Assembly (NCBI RefSeq): GCF_029504695.1
Contig: NZ_JAQFIN010000015.1
Coordinates: 19,686 to 83,685, forward strand
Direction: 5' to 3'
Origin: Parabacteroides sp. PF5-6
GTDB lineage: Bacteria; Bacteroidota; Bacteroidia; Bacteroidales; Tannerellaceae
DNA length: 64,000 nt
Shown here: positions 1 to 8,272 of the stretch, piece after piece
Layout: each line of letters opens with the position of its first letter
Numbering within the stretch: position 1 is the first letter of the stretch
The notes under the pieces: generated by a model
What the model was told of the DNA's origin: nothing
The model's input: the letters and a program-made list of their open reading frames with translations, nothing else
Databases searched by the model: none
Made by a program: the position numbers and the translations under genes

Positions 1-1191
1 TACCTTGCGGTCGTAGCGGATGCCGGTGATAAACTGCTCCGTCTCCCGGCTGGCCGTGCCATTACCGATCGCTATCGCTTGAATATCGTAGGTCTCTACC
101 AGGTGAGCCACCTTGACACCGGCTTTGTTGCGCTCGTTCTGCGGCGGATGCGGGTAGATCGTTTCATTGTGTAAGAGATTGCCCTGGGCATCCAGGCAGA
201 CCAACTTACAGCCTGTGCGGTAACCGGGATCGACGCCCAATACCCGCTTCTGTCCCAGGGGTGGAGCCAGAAGCAACTGGCGCAGGTTCTCGGCAAATAC
301 CCGGATCGCTTCTTCATCGGCCTTGGCCTTGCTCAGGTTGGCAAATTCGGTCTCGATAGAAGGTTTCAGCAACCGCTTGAAGGCATCGTCGACTGCTTCT
401 TCCACCTGTTCGGAAGAGGCGCCACGGCCCTTCACAAACCGTTTCCGGAGGCGTTCCAGGCTCGATTCTGTATCCGGCGAGATGGTTACGCGCAGGAATC
501 CTTCCGCTTCGCCCCGGCGCAAGGCCAACAGACGATGCGAAGAGGTGCGCTTCAAGGGCTCACTGAAATCAAAATAGTCCTGATACTTCGCGCCTTCCGT
601 CTCTTTTCCCTTGACAACCTTGGAAGAGATCACTGCCGTATGGGTAAACGCGTTACGCACGGCATGACGGGCGCCTTCGTTCTCATTCACCCACTCGGCC
701 ATGATATCACGGGCGCCCTGCAGGGCGTCCGCGGCATCCTTCACCTCACCCCGGACAAAGGCAAAAGCGCGAGTCTCCGGATCCGGTTCGTTTTGCAACA
801 TCAGGATTTTCGCCAGCGGCTCGAGCCCTTTCTTGCGGGCGATCTCGGCACGGGTGACACGCTTGGGTTTGAATGGCAGGTAGATGTCTTCGATCTCCGT
901 ACTGTCCCAGGAGTCTTCGATTCGTTTCCGGAGCTCGGGCGTCAGTTTTTCCTGCTCTTCGATCGATTTCAGGATGGTTTCTTTGCGTTTGACTAGTTCG
1001 GTCAGTTTATCCAGCTGGTCTTTGATCCCACCGATCTGCACTTCGTCCAGTCCGCCGGTCACCTCTTTTCGGTAACGGCTGATAAAAGGGATGGTGGCTC
1101 CTTCCTGCAAAAGGGCGACGGTCTTTTCCACCTGTCGGGAAGGGATATTGAGAGCGCTTGAAATAAGATTATAGATAATTGAGGTCATCAT
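1..1191 (-). CDS. tex: Tex-family S1 RNA-binding transcription accessory protein, N-terminal part
   Basis: The reading frame begins at 1191 (ATG ATG; the second at 1188 is equally possible) and runs off the left edge, giving 397 codons of a protein that is normally 700-780 residues. The N-terminus starts MMTSIIYNLISSALNI, followed by the family hallmark TIPFISRYRKE and YLPFKPKRVTRAEIARKKGLEP-type Tex_N sequence. The window then enters the YqgF/RNase H-like core, seen in VLGVDPGYRTGCKLV. The S1 domain and helix-hairpin-helix part lie outside. Tex proteins bind nucleic acid and influence transcription and stress tolerance. A TAnnTTTG promoter lies about 20 bases upstream. Identity is certain; completeness cannot be judged. 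Confidence 0.95.
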   Translation of the reverse strand, partial: MMTSIIYNLISSALNIPSRQVEKTVALLQEGATIPFISRYRKEVTGGLDEVQIGGIKDQLDKLTELVKRKETILKSIEEQEKLTPELRKRIEDSWDSTEIEDIYLPFKPKRVTRAEIARKKGLEPLAKILMLQNEPDPETRAFAFVRGEVKDAADALQGARDIMAEWVNENEGARHAVRNAFTHTAVISSKVVKGKETEGAKYQDYFDFSEPLKRTSSHRLLALRRGEAEGFLRVTISPDTESSLERLRKRFVKGRGASSEQVEEAVDDAFKRLLKPSIETEFANLSKAKADEEAIRVFAENLRQLLLAPPLGQKRVLGVDPGYRTGCKLVCLDAQGNLLHNETIYPHPPQNERNKAGVKVAHLVETYDIQAIAIGNGTASRETEQFITGIRYDRKV

Positions 1192-1214
1192 GATTTACAC
1201 GTTAGATTGGAGGG

Positions 1215-1222
1215 CAAAGATA
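1215..1222 (-). promoter_or_regulatory. -7 promoter element for tex
   Basis: Read on the minus strand this is TATCTTTG, a perfect match to the Bacteroidota -7 consensus TAnnTTTG, leaving a leader of about 20 bases before the tex start. No clear -33 TTTG was seen. Confidence 0.6.
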
Positions 1223-1264
1223 ATTCTTTGAACCTGTATTATTCATCTCCGCACCCCCTTTTTT

Positions 1265-1350
1265 CAAACTACCGGTAGTTTGCGCACCAACTACTAATAT
1301 TTTGTTGACGAACTACCGGTAGTTTGTCGACAAACTACCGGTAGTTTTCG
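1265..1350. repeat. Four-word palindrome array, 22-nt pitch (ACTACCGGTAGT family)
   Basis: Twelve-base words start at 1268, 1290, 1312 and 1334, exactly 22 bases apart. Words 1, 3 and 4 are the perfect palindrome ACTACCGGTAGT flanked by A/T runs; word 2 is degenerate (ACTACTAATATT). A second copy in the opposite orientation with the same odd word is at 54715-54792. It sits between tex and the ABC transporter gene, both on the minus strand. Confidence 0.9.
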
Positions 1351-1373
1351 AGGAAGGTGTTGGTTCTTCACTT

Positions 1374-2756
1374 TCAGCGGGTTGCAAGATTGGCATTTAG
1401 AGTAACCACCGTATCGGCCAGGGAGGAGAGTTCGTCGGCCTGATGGGAGGTAAACAATACGGTTTGCTGCGTTTCTTCCTGCCGTTGGCGGAGATAAATG
1501 ATCAGCCGTTGGCAAAGCGGGCGGTCGAGTCCCTTGAACGGTTCGTCCATAAACAGGAAAGGGGAGGGGTAGGCCAATGCCCGGGCGATAGCGACCCGTT
1601 GCTGCTGGCCGTAACTCAGTTGCGCAGGCAAACTCGAAGCATAATCGTGCAATTCGACATGCCGAAGGAAGATGTCAGCCTTCGCTTCGGCCTCTTCCCG
1701 GGAATAATAGGGGGCGATAACCAGGGAAATATTCTCCCGGACCGTCAGGTGCGACAACAAAAGAGGTTCCTGAAAGACCGATGCCACCCCTTCGGAGCGG
1801 TCGATGGTCAACGTGCCTTCGACCGGCAGCAAGGTGCCGTTCAATAGATTCAATAACGTGGTCTTTCCTGTGCCCGAAGGGGCGGAGATACCGTAGATTT
1901 TCCCGGCGTCAAAGCGATAGGTAAAGCCGGCGACGCCATAGGGGTAGGAGAGGTGATCGGCTTCGATGGGAAGACCGTTTGTGACTTTCATCTCTTCCGC
2001 CGGATGTTTCGCCGGCCGGTAAGCCACCCGGATCTCCCGCTTCGACAACCACTGAATGCCTTTGTCCGACAGGTAACTGATCACGACAGCGATCAGCGTC
2101 CAGGCCAATAATCCGGGCACATCGATAAAGCTTTGCGCCCATTTCATCTCGCTGCCGATGCCGGTGGCGCACTGTGCCAATACCTCGCCCATGATGATCG
2201 CCCGCCAACCGAACCCGGCAGCAGAAGCGACCCCGCTGAACAGAAAGGGTTTCAACTGCGGATAAACAATCTGGGTAAACCGGTTGCGACGACTCAGGCG
2301 AAACTGCCGGCCGGCCATGCGCAAACCGGGGTCCAGGCTTTGGAAGCCCCGGGTCAGGTTCTCTGTCAAGAGGGGAAACATGGTTAGGAAACCAATCAAC
2401 AATGGAATGCCTTCGGTATGCAGAAAGATCAACGCAAGCAAGATAAAAGAGACCACAGGGATCGAGCGCATCAGGATAAACAACGGACGAAACAATTCGT
2501 AAAGCCATTCCCAGCGGGCAAAGACACCGGCAAAGAGAAGCGCCAGCGATAAAGACAAACCCATACCCGCCAGCCCGCGCAAGACCGTAGTGCCTACCGA
2601 GAGATAAAAAGAAGCGGAGCAAACCAGCTCGATCAGCGTCGTCAACAAACGGGGCAGCGAAGGGAAGATCTCGGGTTGAGCGACAAAGACTGCCGTCAAC
2701 TGCCACACCAGAAGCAGGGTTGCTATCGATAGAAATACAGTCAGTCTCTTTCCCAT
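1374..2756 (-). CDS. Fused ABC importer permease-ATPase (NitT/TauT type)
   Basis: One 460-residue chain joins two proteins that are usually separate. Residues 1-240 are a multi-span inner-membrane permease of the binding-protein-dependent type, with the EAA-loop region around MAGRQFRLSRRNRFTQIV. After a short linker (about 240-265) an ATPase follows with Walker A APSGTGKTT, Q-loop VFQEP, signature LSYGQQQR, Walker B FLFMDEP and H-loop SH, so it should be active. It starts a few bases after the stop of the lipoprotein gene at 2763-3653, which supplies the binding protein. Closest relatives import sulfonates, nitrate or thiamine precursors; the substrate here cannot be told. No TPP-riboswitch-like leader was recognised. 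Confidence 0.88.
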   Translation of the reverse strand: MGKRLTVFLSIATLLLVWQLTAVFVAQPEIFPSLPRLLTTLIELVCSASFYLSVGTTVLRGLAGMGLSLSLALLFAGVFARWEWLYELFRPLFILMRSIPVVSFILLALIFLHTEGIPLLIGFLTMFPLLTENLTRGFQSLDPGLRMAGRQFRLSRRNRFTQIVYPQLKPFLFSGVASAAGFGWRAIIMGEVLAQCATGIGSEMKWAQSFIDVPGLLAWTLIAVVISYLSDKGIQWLSKREIRVAYRPAKHPAEEMKVTNGLPIEADHLSYPYGVAGFTYRFDAGKIYGISAPSGTGKTTLLNLLNGTLLPVEGTLTIDRSEGVASVFQEPLLLSHLTVRENISLVIAPYYSREEAEAKADIFLRHVELHDYASSLPAQLSYGQQQRVAIARALAYPSPFLFMDEPFKGLDRPLCQRLIIYLRQRQEETQQTVLFTSHQADELSSLADTVVTLNANLATR

Positions 2757-2762
2757 ATCCGA

Positions 2763-3653
2763 TCAATTATAAAAAGAGTGATCCGGAAGGCGGCCACCGA
2801 TGGCGCGCGGTTCGTACCGGTTGATGATCTCCAGGAAAGAACGGATCTCCGTATGCGCCTCTGTGGCGGTCAGATACATGATCCGGGACCGTTTTATGCC
2901 TTCTGTGCTCAGGAGCCCTTCGGGGAAGATCCGGTGTTTTTCTAAAAGGGCAATCACCTCTTCCGGCTGTTCTTCGGCATAGCGACAGGCTTTTTTCAAC
3001 AGCCGGTTCAACGCTTCCTTTTCTCCGGATAAAGACTGGCTGAACAGAATCGCCGTCTCGGCAAATCCGGGAGAGGTCGCGGTCGGGTTATTCAGATCGG
3101 CCAGTATGCGGATGGAAGAGTCGCGCTGCATCACCATACTAACAAAAGGCTCACCCAGGACGGAGGCTTCCACCTTGCCGGCCAACAGACCACGAACGAC
3201 TTCGGAGGCAGTGCCCAACGTATAGTTCAAAGTGTACGGGAGTTCATTCTTCTCGATATGGTAGCGCGTGAGGATATCCGGGGTTGTTCCGCTTCCGAAC
3301 ACATACATCTGCCGGGCATCTGCCCTTCCGACCCAATAGAGATTGCCCCAGATCGGGCAACCGGCCAGGCGGTAAGGCAATCCTTTGTTGTATAGGTTTG
3401 CCGCGTTGATCATAGGCAATACGGCCATATCTGTTTCCCCTTTGATCAGGGCGGCGACGACCTGATCCGGTGAGTCCGCCACGCGAACATTGATTTTCTT
3501 CCCGTCAACAACAGGCGGATTCCCCATCCACTGGGCTAAAGCAATCGCGGAAGGGCCGCGCAAAGCCAGTACCTGTATTTCTTCGGCGTTCTTTTTTGAG
3601 CTTTGGCAACCCAACAGGCAAAGACATAGAATAAAAGCGATAATCCTTTTCAT
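2763..3653 (-). CDS. ABC transporter substrate-binding lipoprotein
   Basis: A 296-residue protein with a short lipoprotein signal (MKRIIAFILCLCLLGCQSS, lipobox LLGC), so it is expected to be anchored by Cys16. The body resembles the NMT1/SsuA-like periplasmic binding proteins: LRGPSAIALAQWMG near the start, and GKVEASVLGEPFVS in the second half, where this family contacts ligand. It is the first gene of a two-gene operon with the fused permease-ATPase. The -7 element lies so close to the start codon that the mRNA should have almost no leader. Ligand unknown. Confidence 0.85.
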   Translation of the reverse strand: MKRIIAFILCLCLLGCQSSKKNAEEIQVLALRGPSAIALAQWMGNPPVVDGKKINVRVADSPDQVVAALIKGETDMAVLPMINAANLYNKGLPYRLAGCPIWGNLYWVGRADARQMYVFGSGTTPDILTRYHIEKNELPYTLNYTLGTASEVVRGLLAGKVEASVLGEPFVSMVMQRDSSIRILADLNNPTATSPGFAETAILFSQSLSGEKEALNRLLKKACRYAEEQPEEVIALLEKHRIFPEGLLSTEGIKRSRIMYLTATEAHTEIRSFLEIINRYEPRAIGGRLPDHSFYN

Positions 3654-3660
3654 TGTAATG

Positions 3661-3668
3661 CAAAGATA
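3661..3668 (-). promoter_or_regulatory. -7 promoter element for the ABC operon
   Basis: Minus-strand TATCTTTG ends only eight bases before the ATG at 3653, predicting a leader of about four bases. The strong lipoprotein signal right at that ATG argues against a later start. Confidence 0.55.
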
Positions 3669-3736
3669 CGGTTTTTCTTTTGTATCCTATTGGGGATTTT
3701 TATGATCTTGCTCTCGCTTAAATCAATAATAATCTG

Positions 3737-3744
3737 TAAATTTG
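3737..3744 (+). promoter_or_regulatory. -7 promoter element for the DUF4290-murA operon
   Basis: TAAATTTG matches TAnnTTTG and lies 22 bases before the ATG at 3767, giving a leader of roughly 20 bases. It is divergent from the ABC operon promoter about 70 bases away. Confidence 0.55.
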
Positions 3745-3766
3745 CCGACTAAATATCTTTAAAGGA

Positions 3767-4390
3767 ATGAAATATAACACGGAAGAAAAGAAATTGGTCA
3801 TGCCCGAGTATGGACGTAACATTCAGAACATGGTAGACTACTGCCTGGCCATCGAAGATCGCGAAGAACGTACACGCTGTGCCAATACAATTATAAATAT
3901 TATGGGGAATATGTTCCCGCACCTGCGCGATGTGAACGACTTCAAGCATATCCTGTGGGATCATCTGGCCATCATGGCCGATTTCAAGCTCGATATCGAC
4001 TATCCCTACGAGATCATCAAAAAAGAAGATCTGCACAGCCGGCCGCCCCGGATTCCCTATAACAACTCCCGCATCCGCTACAAACATTACGGCAGAACCC
4101 TCGAACTGATGATTCAGAAGGCAACTGAACTGGAAGAAGGCGGCAGTGAACGGAACCAACTGATCAACCTGTTGGCCAATCACATGAAGAAATCGTTCCT
4201 GACCTGGAACAAAGAATCGGTCGACGACCGGAAGATCTTTAAAGACCTCGACGAACTGTCGGAAGGCGCCATTGTATTGGACGAAGAGAGTCACAAGCTG
4301 ACGGAAAGCCGGGATATCTTAGCCCGCAACAATACAACGAACAACAACAATAACAACAACAAGAAAAACTATTCACGTAAAGGGCGATGA
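3767..4390 (+). CDS. DUF4290 family protein
   Basis: A 207-residue soluble protein typical of Bacteroidota, with no signal peptide or membrane span. The folded part (about 1-180) is rich in charged residues and contains NMFPHLRDVNDFKHILWDH, characteristic of the family. The last 25 residues are a low-complexity Asn tail ending in KKNYSRKGR, encoded by AAC/AAT repeats. Its stop overlaps the murA start (ATGA at 4387-4390), so the two are translationally coupled. This DUF4290-murA order is common in the phylum, which suggests an envelope-linked role, but no function is established. Confidence 0.85.
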   Translation: MKYNTEEKKLVMPEYGRNIQNMVDYCLAIEDREERTRCANTIINIMGNMFPHLRDVNDFKHILWDHLAIMADFKLDIDYPYEIIKKEDLHSRPPRIPYNNSRIRYKHYGRTLELMIQKATELEEGGSERNQLINLLANHMKKSFLTWNKESVDDRKIFKDLDELSEGAIVLDEESHKLTESRDILARNNTTNNNNNNNKKNYSRKGR

Positions 4391-5691
4391 GTTCATTTGT
4401 CATAGAAGGAGGATACCGGCTTTCGGGTGAGATCGTTCCGCAGGGAGCGAAGAACGAAGCGCTTCAGATCATCTGTGCCACGTTGCTTTCGCCGGAGAAG
4501 ATCACCGTGCGCAATGTGCCGGATATCCTGGATGTCAACAACCTGATCCAGCTCCTGCGGGATATGCGCGTCAAGGTGGAGCATCCGGCCGCCGATACCT
4601 ATACGTTTCAGGCCGACGATGTCGATCTGGACTATATGTGCAGTGAAGACTTCTTTCGTAAGAGCGCTTCGTTGAGAGGCTCGGTGATGATCGTCGGACC
4701 ATTGGTCGGCCGTTTCGGCAAAGCGATGATCCCCAAGCCGGGAGGCGACAAGATCGGACGCCGACGTCTGGACACGCACTTTGTCGGGATCCAGAAGTTG
4801 GGTGCTTGTTTTCACTACGACAATGAAAGGCAAGTCTACGAGGTAGAAGCCAAAGAGTTGAAAGGCACCTATATGCTATTGGACGAAGCCTCGGTGACGG
4901 GAACCGCCAATATCGTGATGGCTGCCGTACGGGCCAAAGGCAGAACGACGATCTACAACGCCGCCTGCGAGCCTTACCTGCAACAACTCTGCGCGTTACT
5001 GAACCGGATGGGTGCCCGCATCTCCGGTGTCGGCTCCAATTTACTGACTATTGAAGGCGTTGACGCTTTAGGCGCCGCCGAACATACCATACTTCCCGAT
5101 ATGATCGAGGTCGGCAGCTTCATTGGTATGGCTGCCATGACCGGATCAGACATCCTGATCAAGAATACCGGGTACGATCACCTGGGTATTATCCCCGACT
5201 CTTTCCGCCGGCTGGGCATTACCGTCGAGCAGAAAGGGGACGATATCCATGTGCCGACCCACGACTCCTACCAGATCGATACCTTTATCGACGGATCGAT
5301 CATGACCATTGCCGACGCACCCTGGCCGGGGCTGACTCCCGACCTGTTGAGCGTATTCCTGGTCGTCGCCACGCAGGCGGTAGGCAGTGTCTTGATCCAC
5401 CAGAAGATGTTCGAGAGCCGCCTTTTCTTTGTGGATAAACTCATCGACATGGGCGCGCAGATCATCCTCTGCGATCCGCACCGGGCAACGGTCATCGGAC
5501 TGGGTAACCGTTTCCGCCTGCGCGGAGCTTCGATGATCTCTCCCGATATCCGTGCCGGAATAGCCATGCTGATCGCGGCTCTGAGCGCGGAAGGAACCAG
5601 CAAGATCGACAATATCGACCAGATCGACCGGGGCTATCAGGACATCGACAAACGACTAAACCAGATCGGAGCCCGTATCACCCGCCTGTAA
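4387..5691 (+). CDS. murA: UDP-N-acetylglucosamine 1-carboxyvinyltransferase with Asp in place of catalytic Cys
   Basis: A 434-residue cytoplasmic enzyme for the first committed step of peptidoglycan synthesis (enolpyruvyl transfer from PEP to UDP-GlcNAc). Family marks include the N-terminal Lys-Asn pair (GAKNEALQ), the GSVMIVGPLVGRFGKA region and the C-terminal IRAG segment (DIRAGIAMLIAALSAEG). In the mobile loop the usual PGGCxIG reads PGGDKIG: residue 121 is Asp (codon GAC at 4747-4749) where Cys115 of the E. coli enzyme sits. Fosfomycin alkylates that Cys, and Asp variants from Mycobacterium and Chlamydia are active and resistant. Coupled to DUF4290 upstream, followed by rimM. Confidence 0.97.
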   Translation: MSSFVIEGGYRLSGEIVPQGAKNEALQIICATLLSPEKITVRNVPDILDVNNLIQLLRDMRVKVEHPAADTYTFQADDVDLDYMCSEDFFRKSASLRGSVMIVGPLVGRFGKAMIPKPGGDKIGRRRLDTHFVGIQKLGACFHYDNERQVYEVEAKELKGTYMLLDEASVTGTANIVMAAVRAKGRTTIYNAACEPYLQQLCALLNRMGARISGVGSNLLTIEGVDALGAAEHTILPDMIEVGSFIGMAAMTGSDILIKNTGYDHLGIIPDSFRRLGITVEQKGDDIHVPTHDSYQIDTFIDGSIMTIADAPWPGLTPDLLSVFLVVATQAVGSVLIHQKMFESRLFFVDKLIDMGAQIILCDPHRATVIGLGNRFRLRGASMISPDIRAGIAMLIAALSAEGTSKIDNIDQIDRGYQDIDKRLNQIGARITRL

Positions 5692-5702
5692 GCCTTTGCA
5701 CC

Positions 5703-6224
5703 ATGATAAAAAAAGAAGAGGTATTCAAGATCGGACAATTCGCCAAACCGCATGGGGTGAAAGGGGAGATCTCCCTGTTGACCACCTGCGACCTGTTCGA
5801 CGAAGCCGAAGAGCCTTACGTGGTCTGCGAGATCGACGGCATACTCGTGCCTTTCTTCGTGGAGGAATACCGCTACAAGAGCGATAACGTCATGTTGATC
5901 AAGCTCGAACACGTGGATACGGAAGATGCCGCCCGCGAATTCGTCAACCGCGAAGTGTATTACCCGCTGGAAGGCATGGAAGAAGATACGCTGGTGGGCG
6001 ATATGACCTGGGACAGCTTCGTCGGTTACACGGTAAAGGACACCCGGGAAGGTCTTTTGGGCCGGATCACCGCCATAGACGAGAGCACGATCAACGTACT
6101 CTTGCATATTGATTACAAAGGGAATGAACTATTGTTTCCCGCGGCAGAAGAATTGATAGTTGACGTAAACCATGCCGAAAAGGAGATGACAGTCGCCCTG
6201 CCGGACGGTTTATTGGAGATTTAA
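5703..6224 (+). CDS. rimM: Ribosome maturation factor RimM
   Basis: A 173-residue protein beginning MIKKEEVFKIGQFAKPHGVK, the standard RimM N-terminal barrel motif, with the C-terminal PRC-barrel (LLFPAAEELIVDVNHAEK) from about residue 100. RimM binds S19 during 30S head assembly. It starts 11 bases after murA and ends five bases before the M23 peptidase gene, so it belongs to the same operon. Length and motifs are normal. Confidence 0.95.
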   Translation: MIKKEEVFKIGQFAKPHGVKGEISLLTTCDLFDEAEEPYVVCEIDGILVPFFVEEYRYKSDNVMLIKLEHVDTEDAAREFVNREVYYPLEGMEEDTLVGDMTWDSFVGYTVKDTREGLLGRITAIDESTINVLLHIDYKGNELLFPAAEELIVDVNHAEKEMTVALPDGLLEI

Positions 6225-6229
6225 GGACA

Positions 6230-7102
6230 ATGGCAAAAAAGAAGAAAAAGAAAAACAGGAAATCTTTCTGGCACCAGATACGCTTCAAGTACAAGCTCTC
6301 CTTTTTCAACGAGAGCACACTGGAGGAGGTCTGGTCGTTGCGCGTATCCCTGTTTTCGGCGATCACCTCGATCTTGTTCTTCGCCCTTTTCCTGATCACA
6401 ATCACTTCGGCGATCATCATCATGACGCCGATCCGCAACTACCTGCCGGGCTATCTGGATGTGGAAGTGCGCAAGGTGATCGTGCAGAACGCCCTGCGTG
6501 CCGACTCGTTGGAGCGGATGATCGCCATCCAGTCGTTCTACCTCGATAATGTCGCCGGAATCCTGGCGGGTACGACCCCGTTGGACTCCATCCGGACGGT
6601 CGATTCCCTGGCGCAGGTCAACCCTCACTACGAAATTCCCCGCTCGGCGCGGGAAGACGAGTTTGTGCGCACCTTCGAAGAAGAAGAGAAATACAACCTG
6701 ACCAGCCTCAACCCCAACCCGGTACCGACAGACGGCATCTTCTTTGTCAAACCGATCAACGGGGTGATCTCGGCGGCTTACGAGCCGGAGATCAGGCATT
6801 ATGGCATCGACCTGGTGGCCTCTCCGAACGAGAGTGTCTTGGCTACGCTGGACGGGACGGTGGTCTTTACCGGCTTCGATCCGAACTACGGCAATGTGAT
6901 CCAGATCCAGCACCGGAATGGCTTTCTTTCCGTCTACAAGCACAATGAGTTATTATTGAAAGAGATCGGCGATCCGGTGGTTGCCGGCGAGGCCATCGCA
7001 TTGGTCGGCAATACGGGCAAATTATCGACCGGGCCGCATCTGCATTTTGAGTTATGGTACCGCGGAAGCCCGGTCAACCCGGCGGAATACATCGCATTCT
7101 AA
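6230..7102 (+). CDS. Membrane-anchored M23 (LytM) peptidase
   Basis: A 290-residue protein with a very basic N-terminus (MAKKKKKKNRKS), one transmembrane helix at about 42-66, a periplasmic stalk and a C-terminal LytM domain from about 175. The zinc ligands are present: HYGIDL (HxxxD) and HLHFELW (HxH), with the further catalytic His in YKHNE, so an active peptidoglycan endopeptidase is expected. It sits between rimM and dxr in a six-gene co-directional block. Bacteroidota commonly carry this gene beside dxr and rseP; the cell-division-type anchor suggests action on septal or lateral wall. Confidence 0.9.
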   Translation: MAKKKKKKNRKSFWHQIRFKYKLSFFNESTLEEVWSLRVSLFSAITSILFFALFLITITSAIIIMTPIRNYLPGYLDVEVRKVIVQNALRADSLERMIAIQSFYLDNVAGILAGTTPLDSIRTVDSLAQVNPHYEIPRSAREDEFVRTFEEEEKYNLTSLNPNPVPTDGIFFVKPINGVISAAYEPEIRHYGIDLVASPNESVLATLDGTVVFTGFDPNYGNVIQIQHRNGFLSVYKHNELLLKEIGDPVVAGEAIALVGNTGKLSTGPHLHFELWYRGSPVNPAEYIAF

Positions 7103-7106
7103 AGAG

Positions 7107-8255
7107 ATGAAGAGACAATTAGCCATATTGGGATCCACCGGATCCATCGGGACGCAAGCCTTGGAAGTAGTCAGTGAGAACCCTGACCTTTTCGAAGTCT
7201 ATGCCTTGACGGCCAACAACCAGGTGGATCTGTTGATCAACCAGGCACGCCGTTTCATGCCCGAGGTGGTGGTGATTGCCAACGAGCAGAAGTACCCCGA
7301 ACTGAAAGAGGCTTTGGAAGACCTGCCGATCAAGGTATGGGCGGGAGCGGATGCCATCGCCCAGGTGGTGCAGTCGGAGCCGATCCAGATGGTGTTGACC
7401 GCCATGGTGGGCTATTCCGGCCTGAAGCCGACCATTGCTGCCATCAAAGCGGGCAAGGCTATCGCGTTGGCGAATAAAGAGACATTGGTGGTGGCCGGCG
7501 AATTGATCACCGCATTGGCACAGGAATACAAGGTACCCGTATTGCCGGTCGACTCCGAGCATTCGGCTATCTTCCAATGCCTGGTGGGCGCCTGGGAGAA
7601 CCCGGTGGAGAAGATCCTGTTGACGGCTTCGGGTGGTCCGTTCCGTACGCTGCCGATCGACGAACTGGCGAAGGTCACCAAAGCCCAGGCCTTGCGGCAT
7701 CCGAACTGGACGATGGGTGCTAAGATCACCATCGACTCCGCTTCGATGATGAACAAAGGATTCGAGATGATCGAAGCCAAATGGCTGTTCGGCCTTGCGC
7801 CCGAGCAGATCGAGGTATTGGTGCATCCGCAGTCGATCATTCATTCGATGGTGCAGTTCGAAGACGGTGCGGTAATGGCGCAGTTGGGCATCCCCGATAT
7901 GAAATTGCCGATCGCTTACGCTTTCTCTTATCCCAAGCGGTTGAAGAGTACAGCGCCCCGGTTGGATTTCCTGCAGCAGCATTCGTTGACGTTCGAAGAA
8001 CCGGATACGACCCGCTTCCGTAACCTGGCTTTCGCCTACGAAGCGATTCACAAAGGAGGGAATCTGCCTTGCGTGATGAACGCCGCCAACGAGGTGGTGG
8101 TCGCCGCCTTTCTGGAAGACCGGATCGGCTTCCTGCAAATGAGCGAGGTGATCGAACAGACCATGGCTAAGGTAACGTTTATCCAAACCCCAACCTACGA
8201 TAACTATGTTGAAACAGACGCCGAAGCACGGCGCATTGCAAAAACATTATTTTAA
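7107..8255 (+). CDS. dxr: 1-deoxy-D-xylulose 5-phosphate reductoisomerase
   Basis: A 382-residue NADPH-dependent enzyme of the MEP isoprenoid pathway. The start at 7107 (MKRQLAILGSTGSIGTQ) gives the nucleotide-binding GSTGSIG loop at the proper distance from the N-terminus. LPVDSEHSAIFQ carries the metal ligands and TIDSASMMNKGFEMIEA the substrate site. The enzyme supplies undecaprenyl precursors, which fits the murA/M23/rseP context. It follows the peptidase by four bases. This is the classical fosmidomycin target. Confidence 0.97.
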   Translation: MKRQLAILGSTGSIGTQALEVVSENPDLFEVYALTANNQVDLLINQARRFMPEVVVIANEQKYPELKEALEDLPIKVWAGADAIAQVVQSEPIQMVLTAMVGYSGLKPTIAAIKAGKAIALANKETLVVAGELITALAQEYKVPVLPVDSEHSAIFQCLVGAWENPVEKILLTASGGPFRTLPIDELAKVTKAQALRHPNWTMGAKITIDSASMMNKGFEMIEAKWLFGLAPEQIEVLVHPQSIIHSMVQFEDGAVMAQLGIPDMKLPIAYAFSYPKRLKSTAPRLDFLQQHSLTFEEPDTTRFRNLAFAYEAIHKGGNLPCVMNAANEVVVAAFLEDRIGFLQMSEVIEQTMAKVTFIQTPTYDNYVETDAEARRIAKTLF

Positions 8256-8272
8256 TAAGTAATACAAAGTTG

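Noticed and set aside
4393..4833. Long minus-strand frames opposite murA and many other genes
   Set aside because: GC-rich codon bias leaves long antisense frames throughout the window; none shows family motifs or own start signals.
6981..7106. Upstream extension of dxr into the M23 peptidase gene
   Set aside because: It overlaps the peptidase in another frame; the ATG at 7107 gives the conserved N-terminus.
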